Of a DNA stretch of 64,000 nucleotides, positions 48,901 to 60,249 are shown in pieces. Below the pieces are notes generated by a model. That model saw nothing but the letters and a program-made list of their open reading frames with translations. It was not told the origin of the DNA and did not search any database. The stretch is from Adineta vaga (Eukaryota; Rotifera): positions 14,880,001 through 14,944,000 of the forward strand of contig CP075492.1 of assembly GCA_021613535.1 (NCBI GenBank), in the 5' to 3' direction. How positions within the stretch are numbered: position 1 is the first letter of the stretch; the number at the start of each line of letters is the position of its first letter. Both the position numbers and the translations under genes were made by a program.

Positions 48901-51900
48901 ATCTTACGTGTTTAGTAGTTTGATAAGGTACCATTTGGAATGTTTTACTCAACCATATTTCTTCGTAACTTTTTAATGTTGATTCCAATTGAAAATCTCT
49001 TTCGGCACGTTTTACTGTTGCTCGTATTTCATCAGCATAATCTAAATTTTATTCATATCAATGTAAAAATTTGTAAACAAATCGAATCTAACCTTGAAAA
49101 TTTAGTGTAAATAATTTTCCAAATGTTAATTGTCGAAATGTATCACTATCCATCAAAGTATGTCTTCCAGTTAAACGAATTAATTGTTTCCAATGACGAG
49201 TACGTAATGCTGGATTTGATAAATCATCAAGTAATTGCGCACAAATCTTAATATATAAGAATAAGAATAATGGTTCGATTTAGAAATTTACAAAAACAAA
49301 ATCACTATTAATTTACTTTTATTCGTTTAATTTCTTCATCTGTAAACGTATAAACATCCCAAAGTCGAACAACTTTTGGAAGTGATTGCATTGTTTCATG
49401 ATATTTTTCGCAAGCAGATAGAACTTGTTTACTATCTAATTTCTGCCATTGTTCTTGTTTTATTTCATCGAAATAACGACGAATATCTCTAAAATAATCA
49501 ATACCGATGAGAGATACTTGTACATGTACTCATAGATCTCAAAAGACTAACCTAACTGTTTTCCAAGTTAGAGTTAAATTCTTTAACATTTCTTTATAAT
49601 TTGTTAATTTCTCAAAATCGACAATATTTGTATCTAATAAAGTTTGTAATTGTTTATAATCCGGTGCTTGTTTATCAAGATCTTTTTGTCGAGTAGAAAA
49701 TTCATGTAAGAATTGCTGAGCTTGAGTAAATGTTAATTGATGATGAAATAATGTTGATTGATTAATATCACTACTTAATTGATTAATTTGATTTTGAAAT
49801 GCTTTTAAATCACGAATAATAAATGTTGATTCTTCTTTTAATGTTGGTCCTAAACGTTGTTTTGCTTGCATAACTTTCGTTTTCAAATTTTGCCAACGAT
49901 TCATTATTGTTTGATATTTTTCATTTAAATTCAATTCATGTTCATTCGATGATGAATAGATTTTTAATAAGGATAATGTGCGACGCATTAATTCAAAACG
50001 AATTTCAACTTCATGTTGTTTACCAGAAACGGAATTAAATAGACGCATAATTTTCATGAAAGTTTCCGTGTCACGTTCAAGACCCGTGATTGATTCGATT
50101 TCAGGTTCCATTGCAATGAGAAAACCATCAACAACATCCAACGATTTACTTGTCTATATAAGAAGAAGAAGAACAAAAGAGTAGGTTTTTTTTCTTCGAA
50201 AGAGAATCAAAATTTCGCAAACCTGATTATGAAGATAATCACAAAATTTCCATAACCATTTATGTGCAAGACTTGTAAATGTTTGTTTAATTGGTTTTAA
50301 ATCAATTCGAATCCATTGAACATTCCAACAATCAGGTAATATTAATAAATCAGATAGACATGTCTGATAGATTTTCATTTCATTTTCAAATTCTTGTAAA
50401 AGTGGAATACGTTGAAGATCTTCTTTATCAATTGTAGCACAGAGAAACGAACGTTCAACTTGATCGATTAATTCTGCTGTCGGAATTGACGCCAGTGAAT
50501 AAACACTTCTACAAATCAACAAAGAAAATGATTTGATTCTCTTCAGACATAAATGGAAGTTATTTACGATGAAAAACAGTCTTATCACTTGTTTTTCAAT
50601 CTTATAGGTAGAATTCATTCTGTAGTAAACTTTTGGGGAAGGAAAGAGTCTGCTCATATTCAGTATATGAAACGACGATAAAGAATGAAACTTGTTAAGA
50701 ACTGAGAAGCTAAGAAAGGAACTTTGAATGTGTTTGATTTCGAGAATAAAATGACTAACCGTCTTCCAGCATCTTGTTCATTTAAGAAATTCTTCGGTGT
50801 TGCAAGACGATTTCTTTTATTTCCATGAAGAAACAATTGAAATGATTGATTCACTGGTATTTGATATAAAAATGCATATTGTGAAAAATCATTAAAAAAT
50901 TTCAATGATTCTCCGCAAGTTTCTTCAATTAATTGAGTAATTTTTTCACGTAATTCAATAATTAATGAATCTTGATTGATTATATGAGAAAATTTCGTTG
51001 TTCTATCATTTCCAAGTAATTCAATATATTCTCCTCGATTAATAAATGTATCAATCCATTCAAAAAGAATCTCTCCTAAACTCAATTCACTTGTCATAGG
51101 AATTAATGGTGGTGAAAATGATAATTCCGAATCATTTAATTGAACAACAATATTAATAACTTGATTGTTATCATCACTCATTGCCACTAACATATTTTTC
51201 ATACTGATTAAACTTGTTGCTTTGATTCCATTCAATACCAATGAATTTAAATAGTCAATAAAATTTAACCAAGAAGGAGACGATAAACTTACGCCAACAA
51301 CCTAGAACACAAAAACGAATGCTTCCATTTATAAAACTATTTCTGGAAAATTACTTTAGCAATATTTTCTGTCAATGCATGAATTTTATGTCCATCGATT
51401 GTTAATTTTTCATTAAATGCTACTTGAACATTTCTAAAAACGAGTTCATTAGAAATCAAAATTTTCTTTTGCAAAATATTTTTTTACTGATGTTTTTGAA
51501 GTGTTTGTTGAAATGTTAATTGTAAATTTTGTTGAGTTTCATCAAAAATATCTCCACGAAGATGAGACCAATTAAACGCTAATTCTTTAATTAATGAAAC
51601 ATCATGCTGAACAGTTTGAAGTGCAATACTAGCATCCATATTAATCAATCCATAGGCTTGTTCAATATAATCAGATAAATTTAAACTTTTCCAAGTTATT
51701 TCAATTAAACCACGATGAATAACCTGAAAAAGAATTGAAATTGAAGAGTTTATTTCTTGAAAAATTACAATAGAAATACTTCATCAATTCGATTTAATTT
51801 CGTTTCAAATAGATCGCGTTCTTCAACTTCCATATGTTCAATTAAATAATTATATTTTGTTGCAATTGCTCGAAGACGTTCAACATGTAAACTAAATGAA

Positions 51901-54734
51901 AATATATATATTGAAATACTTTGTTCATAAGACATTCATACCGAAGTGTTCGTTCATTGTCTAATAAAGGAATTAATTCACGATATTTGCCAGGAATTTT
52001 ATAATTCAATGGTTCACCAGTTATATAACGAATTTCTCGTAATAGACAATCCAATGAATTATCCAAATTAACTTCAATTGTTGGAAGATCAATAAGTTCA
52101 CCAGATGATAATGAAGTTTTCTTCGAAAAAAAAGATAACGATATACGTTCGTTTCATGTGTATTTATACTTACAAAAACAGGTTGAAGTAAAAGATCGGA
52201 AATTTGACTTGTTGCTGATTGTTCTAATTGATTGTAAAGATCATCTTCACTTCTAAACAAAAAAACCAAACGAATTTATTTGTTCGAAAGAAATGTTTTT
52301 TTCTTTAACAAACTTTTGTATTTTTTCTTTAGCTACTCGATAGGCTTCTTTTAATTCCCAACCAACATCACTATTCATAATTTTTGGACAAAGTTCACTA
52401 AATTGATTCATATATTGATCAATTCGTTGTTTTAATCCATATAAATAAAGTAATTGCCTTGCTCTCGGTGGCCAATTGGGATAGTTCATATGAGATGAAT
52501 GAATTAATTGTGTTACTAATTGAAATTCTTGTTTAAGATTATCAATAATCCATTGTTCTTCATTAGCAAGTGCACGTTGAATAACATCACGTTGATAAAT
52601 TCCATGGAAAACATCTAATAAGGTTAATTTACTTGCTAATGTTGTTGTACGAGAAAAACATTGTCGTAATATCCAAGCTAATTCATGTTCATATTGTTTT
52701 AATTCAGTTCGTAGACGAAAAAATGCCATATCAAAACGATCATTATCCATTAAATGAGAAAGATTAGGACATTCTTTATGAAATATTTCCAAAGATTTTG
52801 CTGATTTCATTTGAATTTCAGCTAACATTGCATCCATCGTACTTGTTAATGTTCCACCCATACGAGCTGTTGTTTGTAATTCATTGAATTGTGCAATCGT
52901 CGATGTCAATTCTTGAACATCATTACATCTAAATCAAACACTTGTTTAATTCGAAGTAAAAAAAATATTCTTCTCAAATTACCTTTCAATAATTGCATTT
53001 AATGATCGAAAACATTTGGCATTTCTTGCTGGCCATGGACTTGATTTTCTTAAGACAGTATATGGATCATTATTCGATGTTAAATCTTTATATGGATCAT
53101 TTTCTCCATATGGATTAACGTGCCAAATAAGCATTTTTGATGAATCAATTCTAATTAAATACAAGAAAGTTTTTTTTTTTATCTTTTATATTATATTCAT
53201 TTTCTTTTTTGTTTGAAACAAACTTTTTTTCTGGTATCATATATTTTGCATTCAATGCATCAGCTTTTTCTTTATAATCTAAATATGTTCCACGAAACAT
53301 CGCACAGATTGAAAGTGCATCTTTTAGACTCATTGCATTCTAAAATATACGTTCAAAGATTAATGAAGAAAACAATAAGTAAATCATACATTATCTTCTT
53401 CAGATGAAATATCTGTAGTAATGATTTGTTTCGCACGTGTAGCTATTTCTGTTGAAAGAACTTCTAATAATTGACTAAATTTATCTTTTTGATGATAATA
53501 ACTAATGATCAATAAAGAATAGGAAGTTAATAAATTCGAATTCATCAAATCTTACTGTGAATGTTGCCAAACAAGAAAAAGTGTATGCATTAATGATGGA
53601 AGTAATGAAAAGATTTCATTCAAATTTGTTGAATTATTTATTTGATAAACCCATGGTTGTAATGTACTCACAAATGATAAATTTCTTTCCGCATGTGTTA
53701 CTGCCTTTGAATGAAAGAGGAGAAAATATATACAAATGAATTGAAAGGACAAACTCGAGCAATTTCTTGTTTGATATCCATAAATGAAGCAAGATATGGT
53801 GAACGATTTCTTGCTAAATTTTTCAGAACATCTTGAACAAATGGTGAATCAAGTTGAACGAGAAGATTATTTAATTTATTGATTCGTGATGTCCATAATT
53901 GTACTTGATCTTTAATAGAATGTTGTTCTCGACCGTAAAATGATGGTTTTAATTCTTCTTGAAGTAATTGCTATTGGAAACAAAGAAAAAAAGAAATGTA
54001 GAAAGGAAATAATTCTCTTCTCTTCTTACTTTGATTTGTTTACTCCAATTTGTTAGTGTATTCTCTAGAATTGATAAGATCGATTGTTGTCGTTCTGGTT
54101 CTTGTTGAGAAATATGTGCAAGAATATTGAATGCAGGTAATGGAAGAACAACAGATTCCGATTGAAATGTATGTGTAGCTGCTGTTTGATTGAGTAAACG
54201 ATGAAATAAATCCAAAAAACGATCTTTTTCAAGATCTGATACGAGATTATTACACGATAATAAGGGAAGATAAACATCTCGACTAATAATATCCATATAA
54301 TGAACAGTTTCTTCAGGATATAATTCGATAACAGCTACATCTTTTTCTATAAGATTGAAAGTTATTGTTTTAAATAAAAGAGAAACAATTCGAAATTACA
54401 TACCGAGATTTTCGCGTGTTAATTTACTTGTTGAATTTGTTCTAAGGAAAAGAACAGTTCGTTCATAAGAATTGAAATCAATTGGAATTGAATTCAAAGC
54501 TACGAGATGTGATGAAGATTGTGATAAAACATATAAATGTGTCACATCTTCATTTTCAAAGAATTGTTCAATACATAAACTAAAATTTTCAATGAAAAAA
54601 AAAGACAGAATTAGTTCAATATAAACAAACCGATTTTCATCATTCTGAATAAAATGATTGAGAGCATCACGTTTTGGTTCAAGTGTTGTAACAATACGAT
54701 GTTCTAACCAATGATAACGAGGATCTCTTTGCAT
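36999..54734 (-). CDS. Divergent dynein heavy chain with degenerate AAA1 and AAA4 (multi-exon)
   Basis: One gene spanning about 17.7 kb with dozens of exons and introns of about 50-80 nt; estimated product above 4,000 residues, a normal DHC size. Order along the minus strand: tail from MQRDPRYHWLEHRIV (54734), including GENDPYKDLTSNNDPY and LDCLLREIRYITGEPLNYKI; linker about 50-48.3 kb; AAA1 about 47.3-46.6 kb; AAA2 with P-loop GKSQYGKS (about 46.1 kb) and LHFDGFN; AAA3 with GDRGVGKS (about 45.03 kb); AAA4 about 43.8-43 kb; coiled-coil stalk and microtubule-binding domain (LQELRSITKAEPPVE, 42.1 kb; KGAKRQLANLDRFI, 41.95 kb); AAA5 (IYLGPYAYGFRRSML, 41.24 kb; SPLLIDPFGQADQWM, 40.85 kb); AAA6 and C-terminal domain to 37 kb. 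AAA1 lacks Walker A (LGSPGGTLILNEN in place of GPAGTGKT) and Walker B (LFNNLNK for CFDEFNR). AAA4 reads AEGVLDPCL at its P-loop. The C-terminus carries a polar extension. Relationship to vertebrate DNHD1, itself a divergent chain, is a guess. Confidence 0.88.
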
Positions 54735-54963
54735 CTTTTTAAAATTTTCTAATCAAAATTTCAAATGAATAAGAAAGAGAAAAGACGACGCCATTTGCAT
54801 GTGTTTGTATAATATGGTCACCATCGATTGCCTCTCTCTATGTTTAAGTATTTGTCAATCGATCGCGTTCTCTTTCTTTTAACCAAAAAGAAAAAAGAGT
54901 TGACGATGACGAGAGGGAGTCACTAGTTGTGAATAAATCAATCAACCGTAATATTCACATCAA

Positions 54964-55501
54964 ATGTTCGCATCAATCGTTGTTCCTTTATTAGGAGTTA
55001 TATTTATAAGTTTATCTTTAATTAATTTATCACCAAATATTAATATATCTCTTCATTATTTTTTGGTATTGCCTTTCCAAAGTTTCTTTAATCCGATTTA
55101 TTCAGTTGTCTTTTTCAATCATTTAGCATGATCATTTACAACAAATTCATGAAACACTTCCCTCGAAATATTTACGAGACAGTTCGTTTAATTCTTTGAA
55201 ACGAATCTTTTCAATCTATCTTCTCATCTGTGGATTTACTATTCTTACTTCTAATGGTTCGTTTGATTGTAATAGAAGAAGATTATAATATATATATATA
55301 TCTATCTATTTTATGTATTTAGGTTTGAGACGTTTGATGTTTTTAATTCCTTTATCAATTATTTCGATTTATATTGTTCAATTAACCATTATTTATGGTT
55401 TAAATTTAGCAAATATTCCAATTTACATGTTTTTATTGATTTGTCTGATGATTATTCTTTTTAATGATTGTGCTCGATTTGATGAAATGGAAATAAAATA
55501 A
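54964..55501 (+). pseudogene. Small multi-pass membrane protein, apparently frameshifted
   Basis: Plus-strand reading gives hydrophobic segments MFASIVVPLLGVIFISLSLI and YFLVLPFQSFFNPIYSVVFF, then a one-base frame change near 55125 (TGA at 55129), then QIHETLPSKYLRDSSFNSLK, IFSIYLLICGFTILTSN, a 66-nt intron (55257-55322), and LRRLMFLIPLSIISIYIVQL and FLLICLMIILFNDCA to the stop at 55499. At least four membrane segments in all. I do not recognise the family; LPFQSFFNPIY is faintly like GPCR TM7 but that is not enough. It lies head-to-head with the dynein gene (230 bp between starts) and its stop is 5 bp from the stop of the next gene. Confidence 0.5.
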
Positions 55502-55506
55502 AATTA

Positions 55507-56200
55507 TCATAATTTATTTTCTAAATAGTTAAGAAGAGATCGAAGTTTGTCATTGGGAATTTGTTTTTTATTGAAATCTTCAATGGCTTTTGTTAAAAGT
55601 TCTCGAGCTCGATCATATTCTTCTGTAATCAGAATAAATAACTAAATTATTCAAAAAAAACAACAAAATAGAAAAAGAAGAATTTTTATATTTAATTGAA
55701 TATACTAATGCTTTGTTGTAGATGATGGGTAAGAATTGAGGAGAAATTTCTAATGATTGATTATAAAAATGAAGAGAAGAAAGAAAATGTTCAAGTTTAT
55801 TGTTGAATTTGAATATTTGACTAAGAAAAAAATGAAGATCACCTTGAAGTTTGTAATAAAATATCTTATTTTCTGATGTAATTAATAAATGATTTTCAAT
55901 TAAATAGAAAATTTCATTTGAATAAGTAAAAATTTCATCGCGAATAGTTTCAATATAGAAATCAATTGATTGACGTTCTTTGAAAGGAATTGTTTCAGTA
56001 AGAAGATGATTAAGATTTATCCAAGATTGATATCGTTTTTCAATAATATCGATGCAAATCAAACAAAAGACTTCTTCTTCTTCCCAATTGAGAGAAATTT
56101 TATCCAGAGATTTACTTAATGAATGATAAACAAATTGAAAACCTTCATCACAACGATTTGTTAAATAAGAAAGCGATGCTTGCGCAAATACATTTTCCAT
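55507..56200 (-). CDS. Highly divergent 14-3-3-like protein
   Basis: Two minus-strand exons, 56200-55706 and 55641-55507, give 209 residues (14-3-3 proteins are usually about 245). Helical pattern and several anchors fit the family: ASLSYLTNRCDEGFQFVYHS for helices A-B, EEEEVFCLICIDIIEKRYQS for helix C, IEN..LI....NKIFYYKLQGDLHFFLSQI matching the 'K.FYLKMKGDYYRYLAE' core, FYNQSLEISPQFLPIIYNKA and, in exon 2, YDRARELLTKAIEDFNKK. The phosphopeptide Arg-Arg-Tyr triad is not fully conserved, so classical pSer/pThr binding is doubtful. Intron choice: the GTATAT donor at 55705 with the upstream TTTAG acceptor keeps the frame open to the end. Convergent with the membrane-protein gene. Confidence 0.65.
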
Positions 56201-56682
56201 TTCTTCTAAGCGCTTTTATTCGAAATTGAATAAAGAATCAAATAATTATTGACTTGTTTTTTTTTCAAAGAATCCAATTAGATTCAACTTTGACAGACTT
56301 TTCCATACATCATTCTAAATGCATTTAAAAAAATGCGAATCTCTACAAGTGTAACGAAACGAAAACTTCGATTTTACTTTGATGAGAGAAAAAGAAGGAA
56401 AGTGTACAATAGATTGGAATGATTACTAAACAAATAGAAGATGTGATTGTGCTTTTGCGTATGTCAATGGTATTAGTAGACGTATATGAAACAAATGGCT
56501 TCGTCTTCTTCTTTCGAACTAAAAGAAATTCGAACAACAGATTTGATTAACGAATGATAAACTACGTAATTGAAAATTGTCATCACAACATTTTATCATA
56601 TTTTATTTCGTAATTGTACAGAAATCAAATAACTATTGCAGCAAAACTTTTATTCAATTATTCTTTCAATGCAAGAAGAATG
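56201..56682. other. Intergenic
   Basis: About 480 AT-rich bases between two minus-strand genes. It should hold the promoter of the 14-3-3-like gene and the 3' UTR of the acyltransferase. Nothing else seen. Confidence 0.5.
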
Positions 56683-58171
56683 TCAGCATTCTATCATTTG
56701 GTGGAGAATATGCATTGTACCATTGCATAAGTTTTCCAAGGTAGTTGAAGGAATAATGGGAACAGACCCATTACAACCAATTGTTAATACTCCATTAACA
56801 GTTTGAACCAACAAAAATGGCATGGGTGCTCGAATCATATTAACAAAAGGAGTCATCTCCGTCAGTTCCCATTGACCGTATCGTTCTTGAAAAGGTAAAA
56901 GTCCCCAATTTGATATTCCACAAGTGGGCACTGCCGCAAGATTAGGTGGACCTAAACTTTTTTGATAAAGTATTCCCATAATCATTGCAAGAGCAAGAGT
57001 TTGACCAGCATCTACTGATGCTTTTACATGATGTCCAAATACTTTTGCGAGTTGCCACATACCTTGTGGAACTGTCGGTGTGTTGTTTGTTGGTAATGCA
57101 TATGCCATAGTTCCTGAAACTTGATAGCTTAAATCATGGTTTGGCATTGGTGGTACATATCTTCGACGAGTGTCTGCTGCGATTGCTAAAACTAATTGTG
57201 TCTCTTGATTGTTATCAACACTAACTAATGTGGAAGCACTGCATAGAATAGCAGTGCTAACAGCTGATGTTACTGTTACACTTTCTTGTCGACATTTTTC
57301 CATCAACTTTTTCGTTTGTTGTTTATTCAATCGACCGTAAAAGCTGTCAGTATAACTATGCTTCGCCATATCAGCTAATGGAAAATCGACAGCGGCAAGA
57401 GGTAATCTTGCAGTACGACGCCTGTTAATAACGCGCCAACGTAGAATAGCGACAAGGGATTTACTAAAAGTAAAAACTCGATTCCATGTTGAATAACTTC
57501 TTCGAACAGCATCTTCCATAGTTAGTGGGCAATTTAATGGAGTAGCAAACATATCTATATCACCTTCGCTTAGTGATAGTAGTAGCTCGTGTGCAATGGT
57601 ACTGAGTGATAGACCATCACAGATACTATGTTCGCATATAATGGCAATTTCTTTTGAACTGCTTTCCTTTTCACGATCGTTGGGATCCTAAAAAATGAAT
57701 TTATTTTTATTACTCATTTCTGGAGCTTGTTATAATATGTATGAATTTGAATACCTGTAAAAGCCAAAATTCGATGAGACCTTGTCCAACAGTAGCTGAT
57801 TCCTTTTCTCGATTTTGCCATTCTTGACGCCAAAATGTCAGACGATCATCATGTTTTCGTGAGAATTCGAGAATTCTCGGATGAAGTGTATCATCTTCCT
57901 CCAGTAAATAAGTGCCTAGTTTTGCAGGATTGTTCTGTAGTCGACTTCGAAGAAAAGGATGTCGTCGTTGCAAACGACCAACTGCAGTCGTTAATGTTTC
58001 CAGAGAAAGATAAGGTCCTTGTAAATGCAAAATTTCACCCACTTTCATGTGACCTTGATGTTGTCGAGAAGTTTCTATGAGAGCATTCTCTGCAGCACCC
58101 ATCAGTCGTTGTTTTGGAAGATTCGTCTGTGAACCAGATTTAGATGTGGACGACATTTGTAAATAGATCAA
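56683..58171 (-). CDS. HXXXD acyltransferase / condensation-domain-like protein
   Basis: Two minus-strand exons, 58171-57755 and 57687-56683, give 473 residues; a start at 58156 (MSSTSKSG) is equally likely. The N-terminal half contains LETLTTAVGRLQRRHPFLRS, the standard entry of the condensation/PapA/alcohol-acetyltransferase superfamily. The catalytic motif is ICEHSICDGLSLSTIAHELL: H-x3-D-G with Glu replacing the first His of HHxxxDG. The C-terminal half has ISNWGLLPFQERYGQWELTE and IPSTTLENLCNGTMHILHQM. Such enzymes transfer acyl groups from CoA or carrier proteins to alcohols or amines. It is free-standing, not fused to adenylation or carrier domains. Family distribution (bacteria, fungi) and the type II thioesterase 24 kb away suggest foreign secondary-metabolism genes, but no direct link is shown. 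Confidence 0.8.
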
Positions 58172-59224
58172 CTACACTTGAGAAGAATCGACGTAAAATA
58201 ATGAATGTAAAAAAAGAAACAAACACAATATATAATTGTTTTGAATTTAGAAAAATGCAAAGTTTATTTTTGTTATCGCTTTCGTCATATTAAGTACATG
58301 AATATTGTAGAGCAAAATGTATGTCATGAATTGTTATCAACTTATCCTTTCTTTTTTTCTGCCACGTATTCAACAGAACGCAAAATGACAACTAGAGAAA
58401 GCACGAGGAAGAGGATGTTTTTTCTATTTTATATCGTCAAATAGAGAAGAGAAATATGACGGAGAGACCATGTGAATTGACAAACACAAGAAAAGAATAC
58501 GGCGACATTTGAGGCGTTAGTAACAAATAAGATAAATTCGTTGTATTGGTGACACGTTAAATGTATATGTTTTAAGAGTAGATTAATCCATTCTCTAAAG
58601 TGAAATTCAATCACTTGTTTCCCTTGTGACCAAACAATTGTAAGAGAAAATTGCCAATGTTTATTACTGAGTGACATGTGTTCAATACTTGATATAAGTT
58701 GTGTTATTAAATAAATACAGGATTTTTATATCAAGCAACTATTTGAACAGAATATTGCATAGGATCCTTTATATTTCGTTTACTAGAGACCAGAAAACGA
58801 TAACTTTTGTATTCGATTGTATTGTTCAAAGATATGTTACTTCTTTCTAATGATACAACAGTTGAATCACGTTTCATAAATTCACTACTTGTACAAAGTC
58901 GTAGTTTAAGATCGAAACCACGTTTTACATCTTTAGTTTACAGCTCCAGTGTCCATAGTTTTAATATTTAGCTTTGACGTCATCATCATAGGCTTGGCTA
59001 ACATGCTATCACTACCTATAATTGCATTGCACACACCTATGACTTTTTTTACTAACAGAAGCAAATAATATTCGGTTTATAAAATTGATAGAAACAAATC
59101 TTATAGAAAGTCTACAACACCTATCGAATCTTGCTTTTAAGAAAACGAAATTAAGATGAGTCAGATTTATGAGCAAAACACATTTTGAACATCTCTGAAG
59201 AACGATGGAGCAATGGTGTCACCT
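58172..59224. other. Intergenic
   Basis: About 1 kb upstream of the acyltransferase gene. Short ORFs here have no recognisable content. No repeat or RNA gene is clear. Confidence 0.5.
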
Positions 59225-59461
59225 TTAGATCAACTTTACACCCATATTCGCGTCAAACTTTTCTTTTTTCAATCGACTTATACTTTGTTCTGTTGTTGTT
59301 GTAGTAGTCTTTTTAATAATGAATATTGGAATTACACAACCTACGATGTTTGCTAAAACAATAATGACCAATAATATCAGACATAGAACTTTTCTTTTTC
59401 TAGTACGACAACATTGAATAGAAACCTTTGTTGATATTGATGATTCAACACTATTTACAGA
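59225..59461 (-). pseudogene. Orphan exon with one transmembrane segment
   Basis: Open on the minus strand from a TAG splice acceptor just above 59461 to a TAA at 59225, with no ATG of its own. It encodes STKVSIQCCRTRKRKVLCLI, then a single membrane helix (LLVIIVLANIVGCVIPIFII), then a KKTTTTTT run and a charged end. This is the N-terminal anchor layout of a type II membrane protein whose extracellular part is missing. It is either an isolated exon of a gene I cannot complete or a relic. Confidence 0.4.
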
Positions 59462-60249
59462 CTACGTATGGTATCTTTACTGGTTCACTTGTTGTTTTTA
59501 TTTCCTAAGTATGGAATCAGACGAAGGAGACTAAATGAAATAGGAAATCAGTATAATTTGTTTATATTACATTGCTCAAAATAGTACATCATTGTGATTC
59601 AGAATTGTGTTTTTGTTCATATTTATACCAATAGATATTAAAATCGGCGATCACACTGTTTCTATATTGAAATTGTTTCTATTGTAAAAATAAAACACAC
59701 TCAGGATGTTCTCTACTAAAGGTTTTAAAAAAATACTCATTTTGCAGTTCTCAATGAAAAAAACAAAAGAGATAATGTCAAAAATAATGGAAGAATATTC
59801 AACATGTTCGCTCACAGCAACAAGTCAATGATAGACTACATGGATTTGCTGAGAATTATTCGCTTTATCAATATTTTCGAACATCTATATCCCTGCTTTG
59901 TTCTTAATAACAAATTCAATTCGAAAAAAGTCGAGTACTTATGGCTATGATCTGTGACACGCGTTTTACATTGATCATTAGACTACTTCACCTCTTGTAA
60001 GCTTCTGGTATAATATCGTATCTTAGTACATATTAGGAATCAAATAAGAACAAACTACTGAAGTTTTGATAGCCATTCTATTGTTCATTCGAGAATGGTA
60101 TACATCATCTGAATGTCAATCATGATCTTTGTATACATAAAAGCTTAAATATCACAGATTAATGAATTGTACCTAAAAGAACATTTTATTTGTAATCAAA
60201 AGTTAAGTTTAATCAAGTGTGACATGCAACATTTGTTTGAAACTATCGC
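59462..60249. other. Intergenic
   Basis: About 790 bases. A tRNA-like stretch near 59950-60000 lacks a proper T arm and is not called. The right end should be the 3' UTR of the MFS transporter. Confidence 0.5.

Noticed and set aside
59945-60000. tRNA-like stretch on the minus strand
   Set aside because: A D-arm-like GTCTAATGATC is present but acceptor and T stems do not pair and there is no TTCGA loop.
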